Shown here piece by piece: positions 1-10,473 of a stretch of DNA of 64,000 bases (the stretch's first letter is position 1; every line of letters begins with the position of its first letter). The position numbers were made by a program, and so were the translations under genes. The DNA is from Sorex araneus. Its lineage: Eukaryota; Chordata; Mammalia; Eulipotyphla; Soricidae. A model generated the notes under the pieces. The model was not told the DNA's origin and made no database searches. It saw only the letters and a list, made by a program, of their open reading frames with translations. The stretch spans positions 120,445,678 through 120,509,677 of the forward strand of contig NC_073307.1 in the NCBI RefSeq assembly GCF_027595985.1, read 5' to 3'.

Positions 1-545
1 CTCTCCCTCATCAGGAAGTCCTAATTCTTTGAGTTGTCTCTGTCTTGACTGTCCTCTGGCTATTCAACCAGCTGCAAAGGAGGGATTTCCGTCCACTCGT
101 CTCCGTGACTATGTGACATGCCCCAATTAAGTGCCTTGCTAGGTAATCTTACTTTCAGTATTATTCCTTTGTCCTAAAGAGGAGCAACGAACAGACCTCA
201 AAGGCTCTGGTTATTTTTCAAGCCCACTTAACATCCTGCAAGTCTCCGACCGCAGCGAGGATGATGAAGACATATGAGATACAAGCGCGCCCTCTGGTGA
301 CCTATATAAGAATCGCAGGGTGTTGTCATTCAGCAAATTAACTGAATTTAAATCGTACCTCTGCCTAACACTCCTGCCAAGTAAAACGCAACTCGGGTCA
401 GAGAGACAGTACAGGGGTTAAGATGTTTACCTTACACGCAGATGAACCTAGCTTGGTCCAGGGAACTCCATATGGACTCCCAGGAATAGTCTGAGCAGAG
501 TCAGGAGGAAGCCCAGAGCTCCATCACATTGACTCCCCAATAAAC
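1..545. other. intergenic, nothing recognised
   Basis: No long open frame, SINE or LINE segment is recognisable here. The sequence is of mixed composition and may be unique DNA or very old repeat. Confidence 0.4.
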
Positions 546-576
546 AATAACCTTACCTCTAAATGGTAAGGTTATT
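546..576. repeat. perfect inverted repeat, 12-bp stem
   Basis: AATAACCTTACC is followed after 7 bases by its exact reverse complement GGTAAGGTTATT. A transcript could form a hairpin. There is no T-run of terminator type and no known mobile-element end. Confidence 0.8.
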
Positions 577-671
577 TTGTTATTTTTCTGAAATGTGTAC
601 TGCTATTCTTTTATTTCATGCTTACTGATTTAGGTGCATGCTCTTTACCATTTCCTTCTTTAATATTGTTA

Positions 672-706
672 TTAAATTATTATTATTATTATTGCTATTA
701 TTATTG
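672..706. repeat. ATT-rich microsatellite
   Basis: Imperfect (TTA)n run next to an old SOR copy; probably its decayed A-rich tail seen on the other strand. Confidence 0.7.
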
Positions 707-710
707 TTAC

Positions 711-853
711 TATTAGCCACGCTTGGTTGTGCTCAGGACTTGTTCCTGGCTCTGTGCTTAGGGCTTACTCCTTATGGTGCTGAGGACCCGCCGAGGACAG
801 GACAAGGTGCATGCAAGATAAGTGCTTTGATCTCTCTTCTGTCTCTCTGGCCT
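711..853 (-). mobile_element. old SOR-type SINE copy
   Basis: Diverged SOR body on the minus strand. The blocks corresponding to gtgctcagg, ctcctggctctg and gcatgcaaga are recognisable in order. Many substitutions make it one of the older copies. Confidence 0.65.
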
Positions 854-1168
854 TGTCTTCATTTCTTGTTTTAGCAATTAGGATTGGATATAAGGTTAGA
901 GCGACTTATTTAAATGGTCAAATATTTGTTAAGAACCTACAAAGTCCTAGAAACTTCCTAAGTGACAGGATATGCAAATTGAACAAAGCACATTTCTTAT
1001 TTGGTTAATTTACATTTTATTCATGGAAACCACCCCTCCCCCAAAGTTCTTTTTCTAATTAGAGATTCAAAGGTCCATCAATTCATGATGAATGGATCAT
1101 CATTTATGATAATAAATTGTGATGATCAAACATTAATGACAATCTGGTATGATAACAGTTTGAATAAT

Positions 1169-1361
1169 TATTTTATTTTATTATTATCATTATTTTTGTT
1201 TTTGGGTCACACCCGGCGATGCACAGGGGTTACTCCTGGCTCATGCACTCAGGAATTACTCCTGGCGGTGCTCGGGGGACCATATGGGATGCTGGGATTC
1301 GAACCCGGGTTGGCCGCGTGCAAGGCAAACGCCCTACCGGCTGTGCTATTGCTCCAGCCCC
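1169..1361 (-). mobile_element. SOR SINE, full length
   Basis: Near-consensus SOR copy, T-rich tail on the left and head (gctccagccc) on the right. TGAATAAT flanks it at 1161-1168 and 1362-1369, a probable target-site duplication. The intact B-box complement (gattcgaacccg) indicates a fairly young copy. Confidence 0.9.
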
Positions 1362-1639
1362 TGAATAATGACTTTAACCCTAAGAAGATTTCAAACCGAA
1401 AGCAACCGTTGCCTCTGGACATCCTGGCAGGCAGAGACTTGTCCTGGGACCTGCCCTGGATCCTGAAAGAAGAATCAGAGGGAGGCCATTTAAGGACTCC
1501 ATGCTCAGAGCTCCAGTGAGTCCTGGAGGGAGTCTGGGGGAGAGACAAGCACATGCAGGCATCAGGGACTGTACGACCCCACACATCACCAGGGCAGGAA
1601 GGCATTTTGGTGCTCACTTTTCACATTCTTGCTTTACTT

Positions 1640-1793
1640 TTAGTTTTTGAGCCATGTAGGGGTGCTCAGGAGCCGCATTCAGGAATTACTCCTGGCAGTG
1701 CTTGGGGGACCATATGGGATGCCAGGGATTGAACCTGGGGGTTGGGTGTGTGCAAGGCAAATGCCCTACCTGCCGTACTATCTCTTCAGCCCT
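1640..1793 (-). mobile_element. SOR SINE, first of a triplet
   Basis: Minus-strand SOR copy ending in the diagnostic variant tactatctcttcagccc, which the next copy shares. It is followed by CTAACATTGTCATTTTA, the first of three 17-bp direct repeats that separate the copies. Confidence 0.85.
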
Positions 1794-1810
1794 CTAACAT
1801 TGTCATTTTA

Positions 1811-1981
1811 TTTATTATTATTATTATTATTATTACTATTATTTTTGCTTTTTGGGTCACACCTGACGATGCACAGGGGTTACTCCTGTGCTCAGGAGGA
1901 CCATATGGGATGCCAGGGATTGAACCTGGGTTGGCTATGTGCAAAGCAAAGCCCTACCTGCCATACTATCTCTTCAGCCCT
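1811..1981 (-). mobile_element. SOR SINE, second of a triplet
   Basis: Minus-strand copy with the same head variant as its left neighbour and an internal deletion in the middle (about 25 bases missing after gttactcctg). It is followed by CTAACATTGTTATTTTA at 1982-1998. Confidence 0.85.
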
Positions 1982-1998
1982 CTAACATTGTTATTTTA

Positions 1999-2176
1999 TT
2001 TTATCTTATCTTACTTTTGCTTTTTGAGTCACACCTGACGATGCACAGGGGTTACTCCTGCACTCAGGAATTACTCCTGGCAGTGCTCAGGGGACTATAG
2101 GGGCTGCTGGGAATCAAACCCGGGTGGGCTGCATGCAAGGCAAACGCCCTACCCACTGTGCTATTGCCCCAGCTCC
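1999..2176 (-). mobile_element. SOR SINE, third of a triplet
   Basis: Minus-strand copy closer to the general SOR consensus than the other two (head reads ctattgccccagctcc). It is followed by the third 17-bp repeat at 2177-2193. Confidence 0.85.
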
Positions 2177-2465
2177 CTAACATTGTTATTTTAGAGACAG
2201 AGTATGCCTGTATTTCCGAAGTGCTATGTCTGAAATCACAGTCAGTGATTGTTAGCAAATTGTAATTAAGAAATGTATATCAATAAGAATAACAAACATT
2301 CTACTAATGAATATAAATAGAATAAACCTAATTTTGGTTGAAATTGTATGTGTAATCTTTTAGAGATGAAATGATGATGTTGTATTTAAAAATTTTTTGG
2401 TATACATTGTTACATTAAAACATTTTCTACAGTGAAAATAAACCAACCAACAATATTCAACAGTG

Positions 2466-2645
2466 AGGGCTGGAGTGACAAGTGACAGCACAAAAGTAAG
2501 GCGTTTGCCTTGCCTGAAACTGACCTTGGTTCAGATTCCCTGCACCGCACAGGTTCCCCTGAGCACAGCCGGGGTGATTGCCGAACACAAAGCCAGGAAT
2601 AAGCCCTGAGCTCAGCTATGTGTGGCCCAAAACAGCAACAACAAA
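2466..2645 (+). mobile_element. old SOR-type SINE copy
   Basis: Plus-strand copy beginning gagggctggagtgac and ending gtggcccaaaacagcaacaac. It is strongly diverged, with a damaged B box (ggttcagattcc). Confidence 0.75.
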
Positions 2646-3022
2646 TTCTATAATGAGAATGCTTACTCGTAAAATCAAAACAAATGCTCTTTTTGCATTA
2701 TTTACAGTCATTATTATCAAGAGAATTCTTTTGATAAACCAAAGAAAATAGAGCAAAATTCAACAGCCGTGGTGGAATGTGTTTGGGCTTGTGTGCACAC
2801 CTTTTTCTCATTCATTTTCACGACCTATTCTGTGCAGAGAGAGGCTTCGGTTCAACACCCCACCCCGCTTCCGCCAGCAGTCATTGGCTGTAAGCAACTA
2901 AGTTTGGAGCCACGCAAGAGTGAGGGGGCTCCAATCTCTTCAGCTCCATCTGCTGGAGAAACGGTCAGTGTGCGCTCTTGGCCGGCATTCAGTTGGCAGC
3001 CAGAGGGAAAAAAAGCACTGTA

Positions 3023-3262
3023 AGCACTGTCGTCCAGTTGTTCATAGATTTGCTCGAGCAGGCACCAGTAACGTTTCCATTGTGAGACTTGTTGTTACTG
3101 TCTTTGGCATATATACTGTTTTTGTTATATCGAATATGCCACCAGGCTCATGCCATGCGGGCTGGATGCTCTCGGTAGCTCTCCGAGGGGGGTGGAGGAA
3201 TCGAACCCCGGTCGGCTGCGTGGAAGGCAAACGCCCTACCTGCTGTGCTATTGCTCCGGCCC
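3023..3262 (-). mobile_element. SINE with SOR-type head and RTE-type tail
   Basis: Read on the minus strand: tRNA-like head with ggttcgattcc, body with the paired ctcggagagc/ctaccgagag motif and atatgccaaa, then a tail (cgttactggtgcctgctcgagcaaat) matching the last bases of the RTE LINE at 10996-12121. It has no A-rich end. Near the tail a short stretch (tgtctttggcatatatactg) carries extra bases compared with other copies. Confidence 0.85.
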
Positions 3263-3817
3263 AGAGGAAAAGCACCAACCTGAAAAAGGGATCTCAGAGC
3301 ACCAATAACATTTGCTCTACTTCACCTCTTGCATCTCCTAAATTCCCTACAGTTCTCATGTTGATTTCCTATCTTGTCACAGCTTCTCTAGCGCTTGAGA
3401 TAGGCAGAGTTTTGGGTGAGAGCGACAAGAAAGGAAGATCAGAGAATGACAACTCCCATTCCCATAGCTGCTGGCCATAAGGCTATAGCTGATAGACTTT
3501 TCGCCTCCCTTCTCTGCCACCCAGCATAGCTTTCCTTCATCGCTGCTAACATTTCTGCCAGCTTAGGCAGCTTGATCTGTGGATGCTCTACACCCAAGGC
3601 AGATATTTTGGGTCTTTTATACTATATCCTTCTTAGATCATGGCTACTGTGCTTTGACCATTTATACCCCTGCCCCGGCACGCGGTTAATAGGAGACACA
3701 TCACTGGCAAACATATTGGCATCCATTCCACTTAGTGACAGCAACCTCTCTCCTCATGATGACAAGAACCAGTGAATTCTGTCAGTGTGGTTGTATCTTT
3801 TTTCTTTCCTTAAATCA
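3263..3817. other. intergenic, nothing recognised
   Basis: No gene or repeat family recognised. Short open frames here are of chance length. Confidence 0.4.
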
Positions 3818-3985
3818 TTCATTTTGGCCAAACTTGTGGTGTTCAGGGCTGACTCCTAGCTCTGCGCTCAGGGATAACTCCTGATGGTGTCCAGGGAACC
3901 ATATGTGGTAATGAGGATTGAACCTGAGATGGTCTCATGCAAGTCAAGTGTCCTACCCACTATACTCTCTCTCCCTGGCTGCTTA
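3818..3985 (-). mobile_element. old SOR-type SINE copy
   Basis: Minus-strand diverged copy; gaaccatatgtgg, gattgaacctgag and cctacccactatac keep SOR order. Confidence 0.75.
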
Positions 3986-4329
3986 TTTCCTTAAATCTTC
4001 CCTCCTTCCCTTCCTCTCTTTTCCCCTTCCCTTCTCCTGGCACAAAAAGCACAAAATGTCCAGAAGACAGTCATAATCTGCAGCACAGTGAGACCCTTAT
4101 GTTGCCTCCAGGTATAAGCATGCTACTCCTGGGAAACCCCAGTTCCCATGTGGGCCCCTGGGGTAAACGTGGTAAAGATAGATGTTGGTGACCCCAAGAA
4201 TAGCTTTCATTTCTGCCACATGAATTGGGTCACTCCGTGTTTTATTTCATTTTCCTGCACCAAGTATTCTACCTATTGAAGACATTTCTTTCTATAATGG
4301 GCATTGGCTAAAGACACCTGTCACCTTAG

Positions 4330-4515
4330 CTTTTTTTTTTTTTTTGGCTCTTTTTGGGTCACACCCTGCGATACACACGGGTTACTCCTGGCTCTGCACT
4401 CAAGAATCACTCCTGGCGGTGCTCAGAGGACCATATGGGATGCTGGGAATCGAACTTGGGTCGGTCACATGCAAGACAAATGCCCTTCCCTCTGTACTAT
4501 TGCTCCAGCCCCAGC
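4330..4515 (-). mobile_element. SOR SINE, full length
   Basis: Minus-strand copy with a 15-base T run at its left end (the A tail), gggtcacaccctgcgatac, and a complete head ending gctccagcccc. Confidence 0.9.
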
Positions 4516-4557
4516 TGCTTATTTTTAAAGAACTGTTTCATAGTCATTAGCCTAGCC

Positions 4558-5150
4558 ACTGTTGGATGATTCAGTGTCATTATAGAGGAAACAAAGAGGG
4601 AGGGACCAGATAATCAAAATCTCTAATAGACAATCTTACAAACCCTTATAAGGCTCTATGTGATCCTATTGGTCATTCTACAGACCTTATTTGCATTAGT
4701 GCTTATGTGATCATCTTGCAAACCCTTATAAGATCATACCTGGTCTGATTGGTTGGTCTACAAGCACCAGGATCATGTATACAATCCAATTGGTCTTATC
4801 TGTTGGATGATTTCATAGGAAAATTCAGTAAACAACTGAAGGATGGTCACACACACAGACCACTGTGTATAAAACCATAGACTACAGCATGCAAGGAGAA
4901 TAAGAATCAGAGAGCAGTGAGAGGCAGGTGAACAGCAAGGAGAGTAGTAAAGAGGAAGAGTGGCAGCTGGGTTTGGTGTTTGATGAAGAGATTCCTGTTT
5001 CTGTGCCTATTGATGAGAAGACCTCAGGAAAGTACTTAGATGAATTGAAAAAAAAAAGAGAGCTGTAACACTAAAGACATCTGGTTATCAGCATGCTAGT
5101 CTTACATCCCTTCCACAAGGACCGGGGCTAGCCAGACCTGCTGTAACAGT
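4558..5150 (+). promoter_or_regulatory. LTR-like promoter segment (candidate solo LTR)
   Basis: TGTTGGATGATT occurs at 4558 and again near 4803. Between them a diverged direct repeat, caaacccttataag, occurs twice, each time followed by a CCAAT-type box (tattggtc, gattggttgg). There is an octamer ATTTGCAT near 4688, a third CCAAT pair (ccaattggt) near 4788 and a TATAAA near 4866. This order resembles a retroviral U3 promoter followed by R/U5. The right boundary is uncertain and no coding region is attached. It could also be an unrelated promoter-like repeat. Confidence 0.4.
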
Positions 5151-5527
5151 CTGTGGTAAAAACTGTAGATTGTCTGTGCCCATTGTTTTCTCATTGGTCA
5201 TTTGGTCCAAGGCAAGGCTGTGTGCAGTTTCATATTGGTTAATCAGGATGATATCAAAGTGAGGCATGAGTGAGATGCCTAGGATGCCAACTTTAAGATG
5301 ACACCCCTTTCACTTCAGATGCCTGACTTGCCACTCTTGGTCCCAACACTGTTAGTGAGCCCTGAGGTAATAGTGTGGTCGAGGCGCTAGAAGCAAGAAA
5401 ATCAAATGATGTGCCAGAGTCAGTGACAATCCCAGTCAGAATGAATTTCCAGAGAAACTCCAAGATGGAAGGTTCCTATTGTAAGTCCCATGTCAATGGA
5501 TTCTGGTTGGTCTCCTTGAATCAAGGA

Positions 5528-5758
5528 CTAGCTGACTCCTTGTTGACTAGCTGACATAATGTTGCCTTTGTTGCTATCAGGCTGTGCCTCATCATCAGTA
5601 GGAGCCAAATCCACCTTGGTGAGAGGAGATGGCTGTTGGTGACCCCCAAGAACAGTGACCTCCATTTCTGCCACCTGGATGGCCCCATCATGATCCCATT
5701 TCACCAATGCCACAGACACAGGCTGCTTGTTCACAGACACAGGCTGCTTCTTGTCCAC
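5528..5758 (-). other. unassigned 76-codon open frame
   Basis: The frame reads into a fairly coherent acidic, hydrophilic peptide (motifs VALVKWDHDGAIQVAE and DLAPTDDEAQPD). It has an internal 7-residue duplication from a 21-base direct repeat at about 5710-5755. I do not recognise the family. Codons upstream of the first Met stay open for a while, so it may be the end of an old coding or retro-element fragment. Part of it (the gttggtgaccc-caagaa ... tttctgccac segment) resembles 4183-4226, which argues for a repeat rather than a gene. Confidence 0.25.
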
Positions 5759-6224
5759 TTGGCTTTTGTGATTCTTCCAGAGTAGGTGAAGTTTAACACA
5801 AGCACAGAGAGTTGTCAGTATCTCTGGGGAGTCGATGTTCCAGGGAAGTGCTGCACGGGGTATAATGAAAGGGGTGAAGGTAACTCAAATAACATAACCT
5901 CCTCGCTAGGAAGAGGAGTAGAACTGAGCCAAGCCAAACTGCTCATAATAGAGGAGCAAATATTAACTACAGTAAATTACATATTATGGGGGCCGGTGCC
6001 ACTTTTGGTTCTGCTCTTTGCCTTTTCTGGAGCAATGTCTCCGAAGTTCTTTCACCTCAAGGAGAGTCCCCTGGATATTTAATCAACAGGGTGGCACGGT
6101 CCAGATGGCTTGGAAGTAGTGCCAGAAATCCAACACTCCTCCCTTTTCATAGAGGGTTGGTATGGGGAAGCCCAGGCAGTGCTGAGGGCGGGGTACAAGG
6201 ACCACTCCCAGGAATACTGGACCT

Positions 6225-6374
6225 GTTGGAGTGGGCCTCACTACTAGCTCCTTGGGTCTGGTAGTGCTGGGGATTCTAGGGATGCAGCCAGTGGTGCTCA
6301 GGGGGTCATGCTGAGCTGGGAATCGAACATGGAGCCTCATGCTTTCCATTTCTTTAAGCTATCTCCCTAGCCCT
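6225..6374 (-). mobile_element. old SOR-type SINE copy
   Basis: Diverged minus-strand copy; ggtgctcagggggtcatgctg, gggaatcgaac and ctatctccctagccc mark it. Confidence 0.7.
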
Positions 6375-6401
6375 TATTTCTTTTCTTATTTTATTAAAAA
6401 A

Positions 6402-6565
6402 ATTATGGGGCAGGAGAGAGAGTACAGTGTGGTACAGATAGGACAGTACGTTTGCCGTGGATGCAACCAATCCAGATTAGATTCTGTGGCATCTCACATA
6501 GTCCCTCCCAAGTATAGATTCGGAAGTAATCCCGGAGCACAGCTGGGTGTGGCCCACAACTGAAA
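6402..6565 (+). mobile_element. old SOR-type SINE copy
   Basis: Plus-strand diverged copy, ttatggggcaggagagagagtacag through agctgggtgtggccca. Confidence 0.7.
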
Positions 6566-6596
6566 AATACTCCCCCACCAATTTTTAATTTAATAT

Positions 6597-6735
6597 TTTA
6601 GGGTTTGAGCCATACCTAGGAGTGCTCAGAGTTTATTCTTTTCTCTGTGCTCGGGGGTGGGGGGACATATACAGTGTCAAGGAGTGAACCAAAGCCAGTA
6701 GCTCACAAGGCAAATTGTACTATCTCCCACCATAT
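6597..6735 (-). mobile_element. old SOR-type SINE copy
   Basis: Minus-strand remnant with ggtttgagccatacctagg, ggagtgaaccaa and tactatctccca. Confidence 0.6.
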
Positions 6736-6854
6736 TTTTTATTTTAGACATACTCACTTTCTATAGTTTTTATGAGTATCAATAGATAAAAATATATTTG
6801 TTAGGAACCTACTGTGTAAATAGTCAAGGGTTGTATAAATGTTAGACTTTACTT

Positions 6855-7021
6855 TTTGTTTGTTTTTGTACCACACCTGGGGGTTCTCAGGCATTGCTCC
6901 TGGCTTTGTACTCAGAGATCACTCTTGGTGGGGCTCAGGAAACCATATGGGGTGCTGGGGAACAAACCCAGATTGGTTACGTACAAGGCAGGTGTCTTAT
7001 TCACTATACTGTTACTTCATC
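6855..7021 (-). mobile_element. old SOR-type SINE copy
   Basis: Minus-strand diverged copy with gtaccacacctgggggttctcagg, ggaaccatatgggg-like and caaacccagattgg blocks. Four old copies within 800 bp make this a local SINE cluster. Confidence 0.75.
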
Positions 7022-7654
7022 TGAGAGTTTTAATCCTCAAAATTCAACCTTTCCTTGCACCTGTCTCATGTTTGCAGCCTTATCCCACGGAGCCCCAATG
7101 CACCCCATCATGTGCTCTGATACAGTAGTTCTTCATAACTAATATCCTTGCACTCTTAAGAGAATTCTGTTGTACAATGTGTTGTCCATTTCTACACATT
7201 ACACAGGACCAGAGTACTTTACCAATACTTGTACCTGACATTAATCAATTAGCTTATGACAGGACACCAGATGTCGGTTCATTCTGTTGGACATACAACG
7301 TGACTTCAGCACAAATTGTGAGCAGGCTCTGACTAACATGGGGGCAAAGGAGCAGACGTCCGAACAAACTGTCATGCATTGGAAATGAATTTATGTGAGT
7401 AACTGACTCACAAATCTTTTAGTGTCCAGATTTGTACTGCAATTATTTCTCTGTTGCTGGTAGCAGATCCCTTTTCCCTGAGAAGGAATAATGGCTTTGA
7501 GTAAATTGGAGGCACTCAGAGTTCTCCACACCCTGTCTCTAAGGATTGGTCCAGGAGGTGATTGGTTCAGGAGGTGACTCATCCTGGACCAATGACACCA
7601 TACACTGAGATCCATTTCTAATGGGAGGTAGCAAGGAAAGGAAATGTTCTTTCT
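7022..7654. other. intergenic, nothing recognised
   Basis: Mixed-composition DNA with no recognisable repeat or gene. Confidence 0.4.
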
Positions 7655-7670
7655 TTCTTTTTTCTTTTTT

Positions 7671-7710
<40 letters not shown>

Positions 7711-7873
7711 GCTTTTTGGGTCACACCCAGAGATGCTCAGGGGTTACTCCTGGCTTTGCACTCAGGAGTTACTCCTGGCAGTGCTTGGGGGACCATATGG
7801 GATGCCAGGGATCGAACCCAGGTCGGCCGCGTGCAAGGCAAACGCCCTACCCGCTGTGCTATCGCTCCGGCCC
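7655..7873 (-). mobile_element. SOR SINE with long A tail
   Basis: Near-consensus minus-strand copy whose tail is a pyrimidine run of over 50 bases (TTTCTTT passing into about 33 uninterrupted T). The head is intact (gctatcgctccggcccc). The long tail and low divergence suggest recent L1-driven insertion. It abuts an L1 3'-UTR piece. Confidence 0.92.
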
Positions 7874-7875
7874 CC

Positions 7876-8100
7876 TTTTTTCTTTTTTTCTAGTTGAATC
7901 ACAGTGAGACACAGTTACAAGGTTGTTCATGTACATGAAATATGTATATTACCTATCCCTTGGCCAGTGTACATTTCCCACCACCAATGTCCCTAGTTTC
8001 CCTCCCGCCACCTGCCCCCACTCCCTGTTCCAGTGGAAACTTTTTCATATGGGAGAACGGTCTATTTCCGAGATTAAGGTTACGAGAACTAATTTTGCTT
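7876..8100 (-). mobile_element. L1 3'-UTR fragment
   Basis: Reads as the reverse complement of the shrew-type L1 3' end: gttgaatcacagtgagacacagttacaa, then ccagtgtacatttcccaccaccaatgtcc and a C-rich stretch. Confidence 0.8.
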
Positions 8101-8225
8101 GTTCCAGGTAACTTTAACACAATGTTATGACCAATGCAATTTGTGTTTCTAGCAAGATTTCTGTCTTCACTTGGACTAAAAGCATATCCAGGGTCAAAAT
8201 GAAAAGCAGGAGAAAGAGAGGTGAT

Positions 8226-8742
8226 GAAAACCCCATCAGAGTATCATGCTAAGTGAAATGAGTCAGAAAGAGAGGGACAGACATAGAGGGACTGCACTCA
8301 TTTGTGGAGTATAAATTAACATCACAGGAGGCTGACACCCAAGGACAGTAGATACAAGGGCCAGGGGGATTGCCCCATAGCTGGAAGCCTGCTTCATGAG
8401 CGGAGGGGAGAAGGCAGATGGAATAAAGAAGGGATCACTAAGAAAATGATGGCTGGAGGAACCAGTTGGGATGGGAGATGCATGCCGAAAGCAGATAATG
8501 GACCAAACATGATGACCTCTCAGTGTCTGTGTTGCAAGCTATAATGCCCAAAAGTAGAGAGAGAGTCTGGGGAATATTGTCTGCCATAGAGGCAGGAGGG
8601 TGGGAAAGGGGGGGTATACCTGGGTTATTGGTGGTGAGGAATGTGCACCGGTGGATGGATGGGTGTTTGATCGTTGTGAGATTGTAACCCAAACATGAAA
8701 GCTTGTAACTATCTCACGGTGATTCAATAAAATTAAAAAAAA
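8226..8742 (+). mobile_element. L1 3' end (end of ORF2 plus 3' UTR)
   Basis: Starts in the ORF2 end (tgctaagtgaaatgagtcagaaagagagg) and runs through the G-rich 3' UTR to attcaataaaattaaaaaaaaaa. It belongs to the same subfamily as 60690-61100: both share ggccag-ggattgccccatag and the gcctgcttcatgagc block. Confidence 0.9.
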
Positions 8743-9321
8743 AAACCACCTCATCAAGCACAGTGTGTGTAGTAAGGAGGGACTAGAAGGCAGTGGGTCA
8801 GAGCAAGAGCCCTGGACTCCCTTCCAGCCTCCTTGACTCTTCCAGTTCCAGATTCCTGCCAACTGTCCCCCTCACAGTAGCTGCCTCTGTGCTGTGATTG
8901 GATTCTGCTCTAGTTCCTGATGGAGGGTCACCAGGATGCTGCCAGTCCAGTTGCCTCTAGCCTAACACAGGTGGGAGGGATAGGGACGTTTACCGGGCTT
9001 GATTTCTGTCAGCCGGTCACCTCTTACTGAACGGACTCCCTCCTCCCGCCGGATCAGATCTGCCCTCGGCTATGGCAACTGGAGTACCCCATACCTCTTG
9101 GGGGATCTTTTTCAAGAACACTGATCCTGTCCTTCTGCTCTGTTCCGTGCAGGGATCGGACACCTTCAGATCTCCAGCCTCATGTCTTCTCAGGCAAACC
9201 AGGCTGTGACGAGGTTGTACTCTGGTGGCGAGCTCTGTTCTCTGTGATCTGCCCCAGCCGTGCAGCCTTTGCCATGCATGTGGGAGGCAAGATTCAAACC
9301 TCTGCTCCACACGAAAAAGCC
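8743..9321. other. intergenic, nothing firmly recognised
   Basis: Moderately GC-rich unique-looking DNA. A short stretch near 9268-9300 (gccatgcatgtgggaggcaagattcaaac) resembles a SOR head fragment but is too short to call. Confidence 0.35.
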
Positions 9322-9495
9322 CAGGCATGGAGAGAGAGAGAGAGCACAGCGGGTCGGGCACTTGCTTTGCCTCATTCTACCCAGGTTTGGTCCTTGGCAC
9401 CACATATGGTCCCCCAAGCACCACCAGGAGTGACCCCTGAGTGCAGAGCCAAGAGTTAGCCCTTAGCACAGCTGGGTATGACCCAATTCCCTCTC
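9322..9495 (+). mobile_element. SOR SINE copy
   Basis: Plus-strand copy from ggagagagagagagagcacagcgggtcgggc to cagctgggtatgaccca; moderately diverged head. Confidence 0.8.
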
Positions 9496-9649
9496 CAAAT
9501 TAGAATCCAATAATTCTAAGCCATTCTTTCTAAAATATGTCGTCTATTTCTGTTCCACTTTATTTTTCTTTTCTTTGTATTTTTAAACTTTTTTCTTTTT
9601 TAGTTTTTTCTTTCTTTTCTTTTTTTATTTGTTTATTTTTGTTTGTTTT

Positions 9650-9815
9650 GATAGCAAAAACAAACACCTGAAGATGCTCAGGAATTACTCCTGGATCTGC
9701 ACTCACGAATCACTCCTGATGTTGTTCAGGGGACCATATGGAATGTCCGGGATCAAACTCGAGTCAGCTGCAAGTAAGGCAAGCACCTTACCCACTATAC
9801 TATCTCTCTGGCCAT
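9650..9815 (-). mobile_element. old SOR-type SINE copy
   Basis: Minus-strand copy, cctgaagatgctcaggaattactcctgg to ctatactatctctctggcc. Confidence 0.8.
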
Positions 9816-10018
9816 GTTTCATTTTATTTTTACCCCCAGTATCTACATTACATATATGCTAGACCTTTATTAATCACCTCCTTACTCTTGAATTTTATCA
9901 TTCATTTTTTTGAACCATACAGCCTATGATTATTTATTTCTCATCTTTTTTCTCTTTGTTTATATTTGGACCCTCCACAAATGTATCTTGGAACTAATTC
10001 TTTTAAAAACTGTGTTAA

Positions 10019-10196
10019 GGGGCTGGAGTGATAGTACAGCAGGTAGGGCGTTTGCCTTGCATGTGGCCGACTTAGGTCGATCCCTGGCATCCCATGTAAT
10101 CCCCCAAGCACTGCCAGGAGTAATGCCTGAGTGTAGAGCCAGAACTTAACCCCTGAGCATCACTGGATGTAACCCAAAAAGCAAAAAAACAAAACA
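10019..10196 (+). mobile_element. SOR SINE with target-site duplication
   Basis: Starts gggctggagtgatagtacagcagg and ends in an A-rich tail. AAAAACTGTGTTAA flanks it at 10005-10018 and 10197-10210, a 14-bp duplication typical of L1 endonuclease insertion. Confidence 0.92.
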
Positions 10197-10473
10197 AAAA
10201 ACTGTGTTAAGTCAAATAATCCCATCAAAGAAATTCTTCACTTCTATTGCAAATATTTTGTCCAGTTTATTATAGTAGGGCCTCCATTTTTTTGCTTATC
10301 TTATCCAACTGCTCTTGTATGTTATTCACCTTCTCCAATAGTTTACAAGCATAATTATTAGTTACTTTAATAACAAATTAATTTCCAATCTGTTCATTTC
10401 TAATGCTTTGCCATACCCTAAGTTCTTGATTTTTCTGTGGAAAAAATTTGATTCTGCTATTAATACTAATATA

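Noticed and set aside
1001-2258. Open frames with recurring peptides of the type GHTRRCTGVTPGS or MHRGYSWLCTQELLLAVLRG
   Set aside because: They are translations of SOR SINE copies in several frames and recur wherever a SINE lies (for example 7621, 34222, 48076, 53790). They are not genes.
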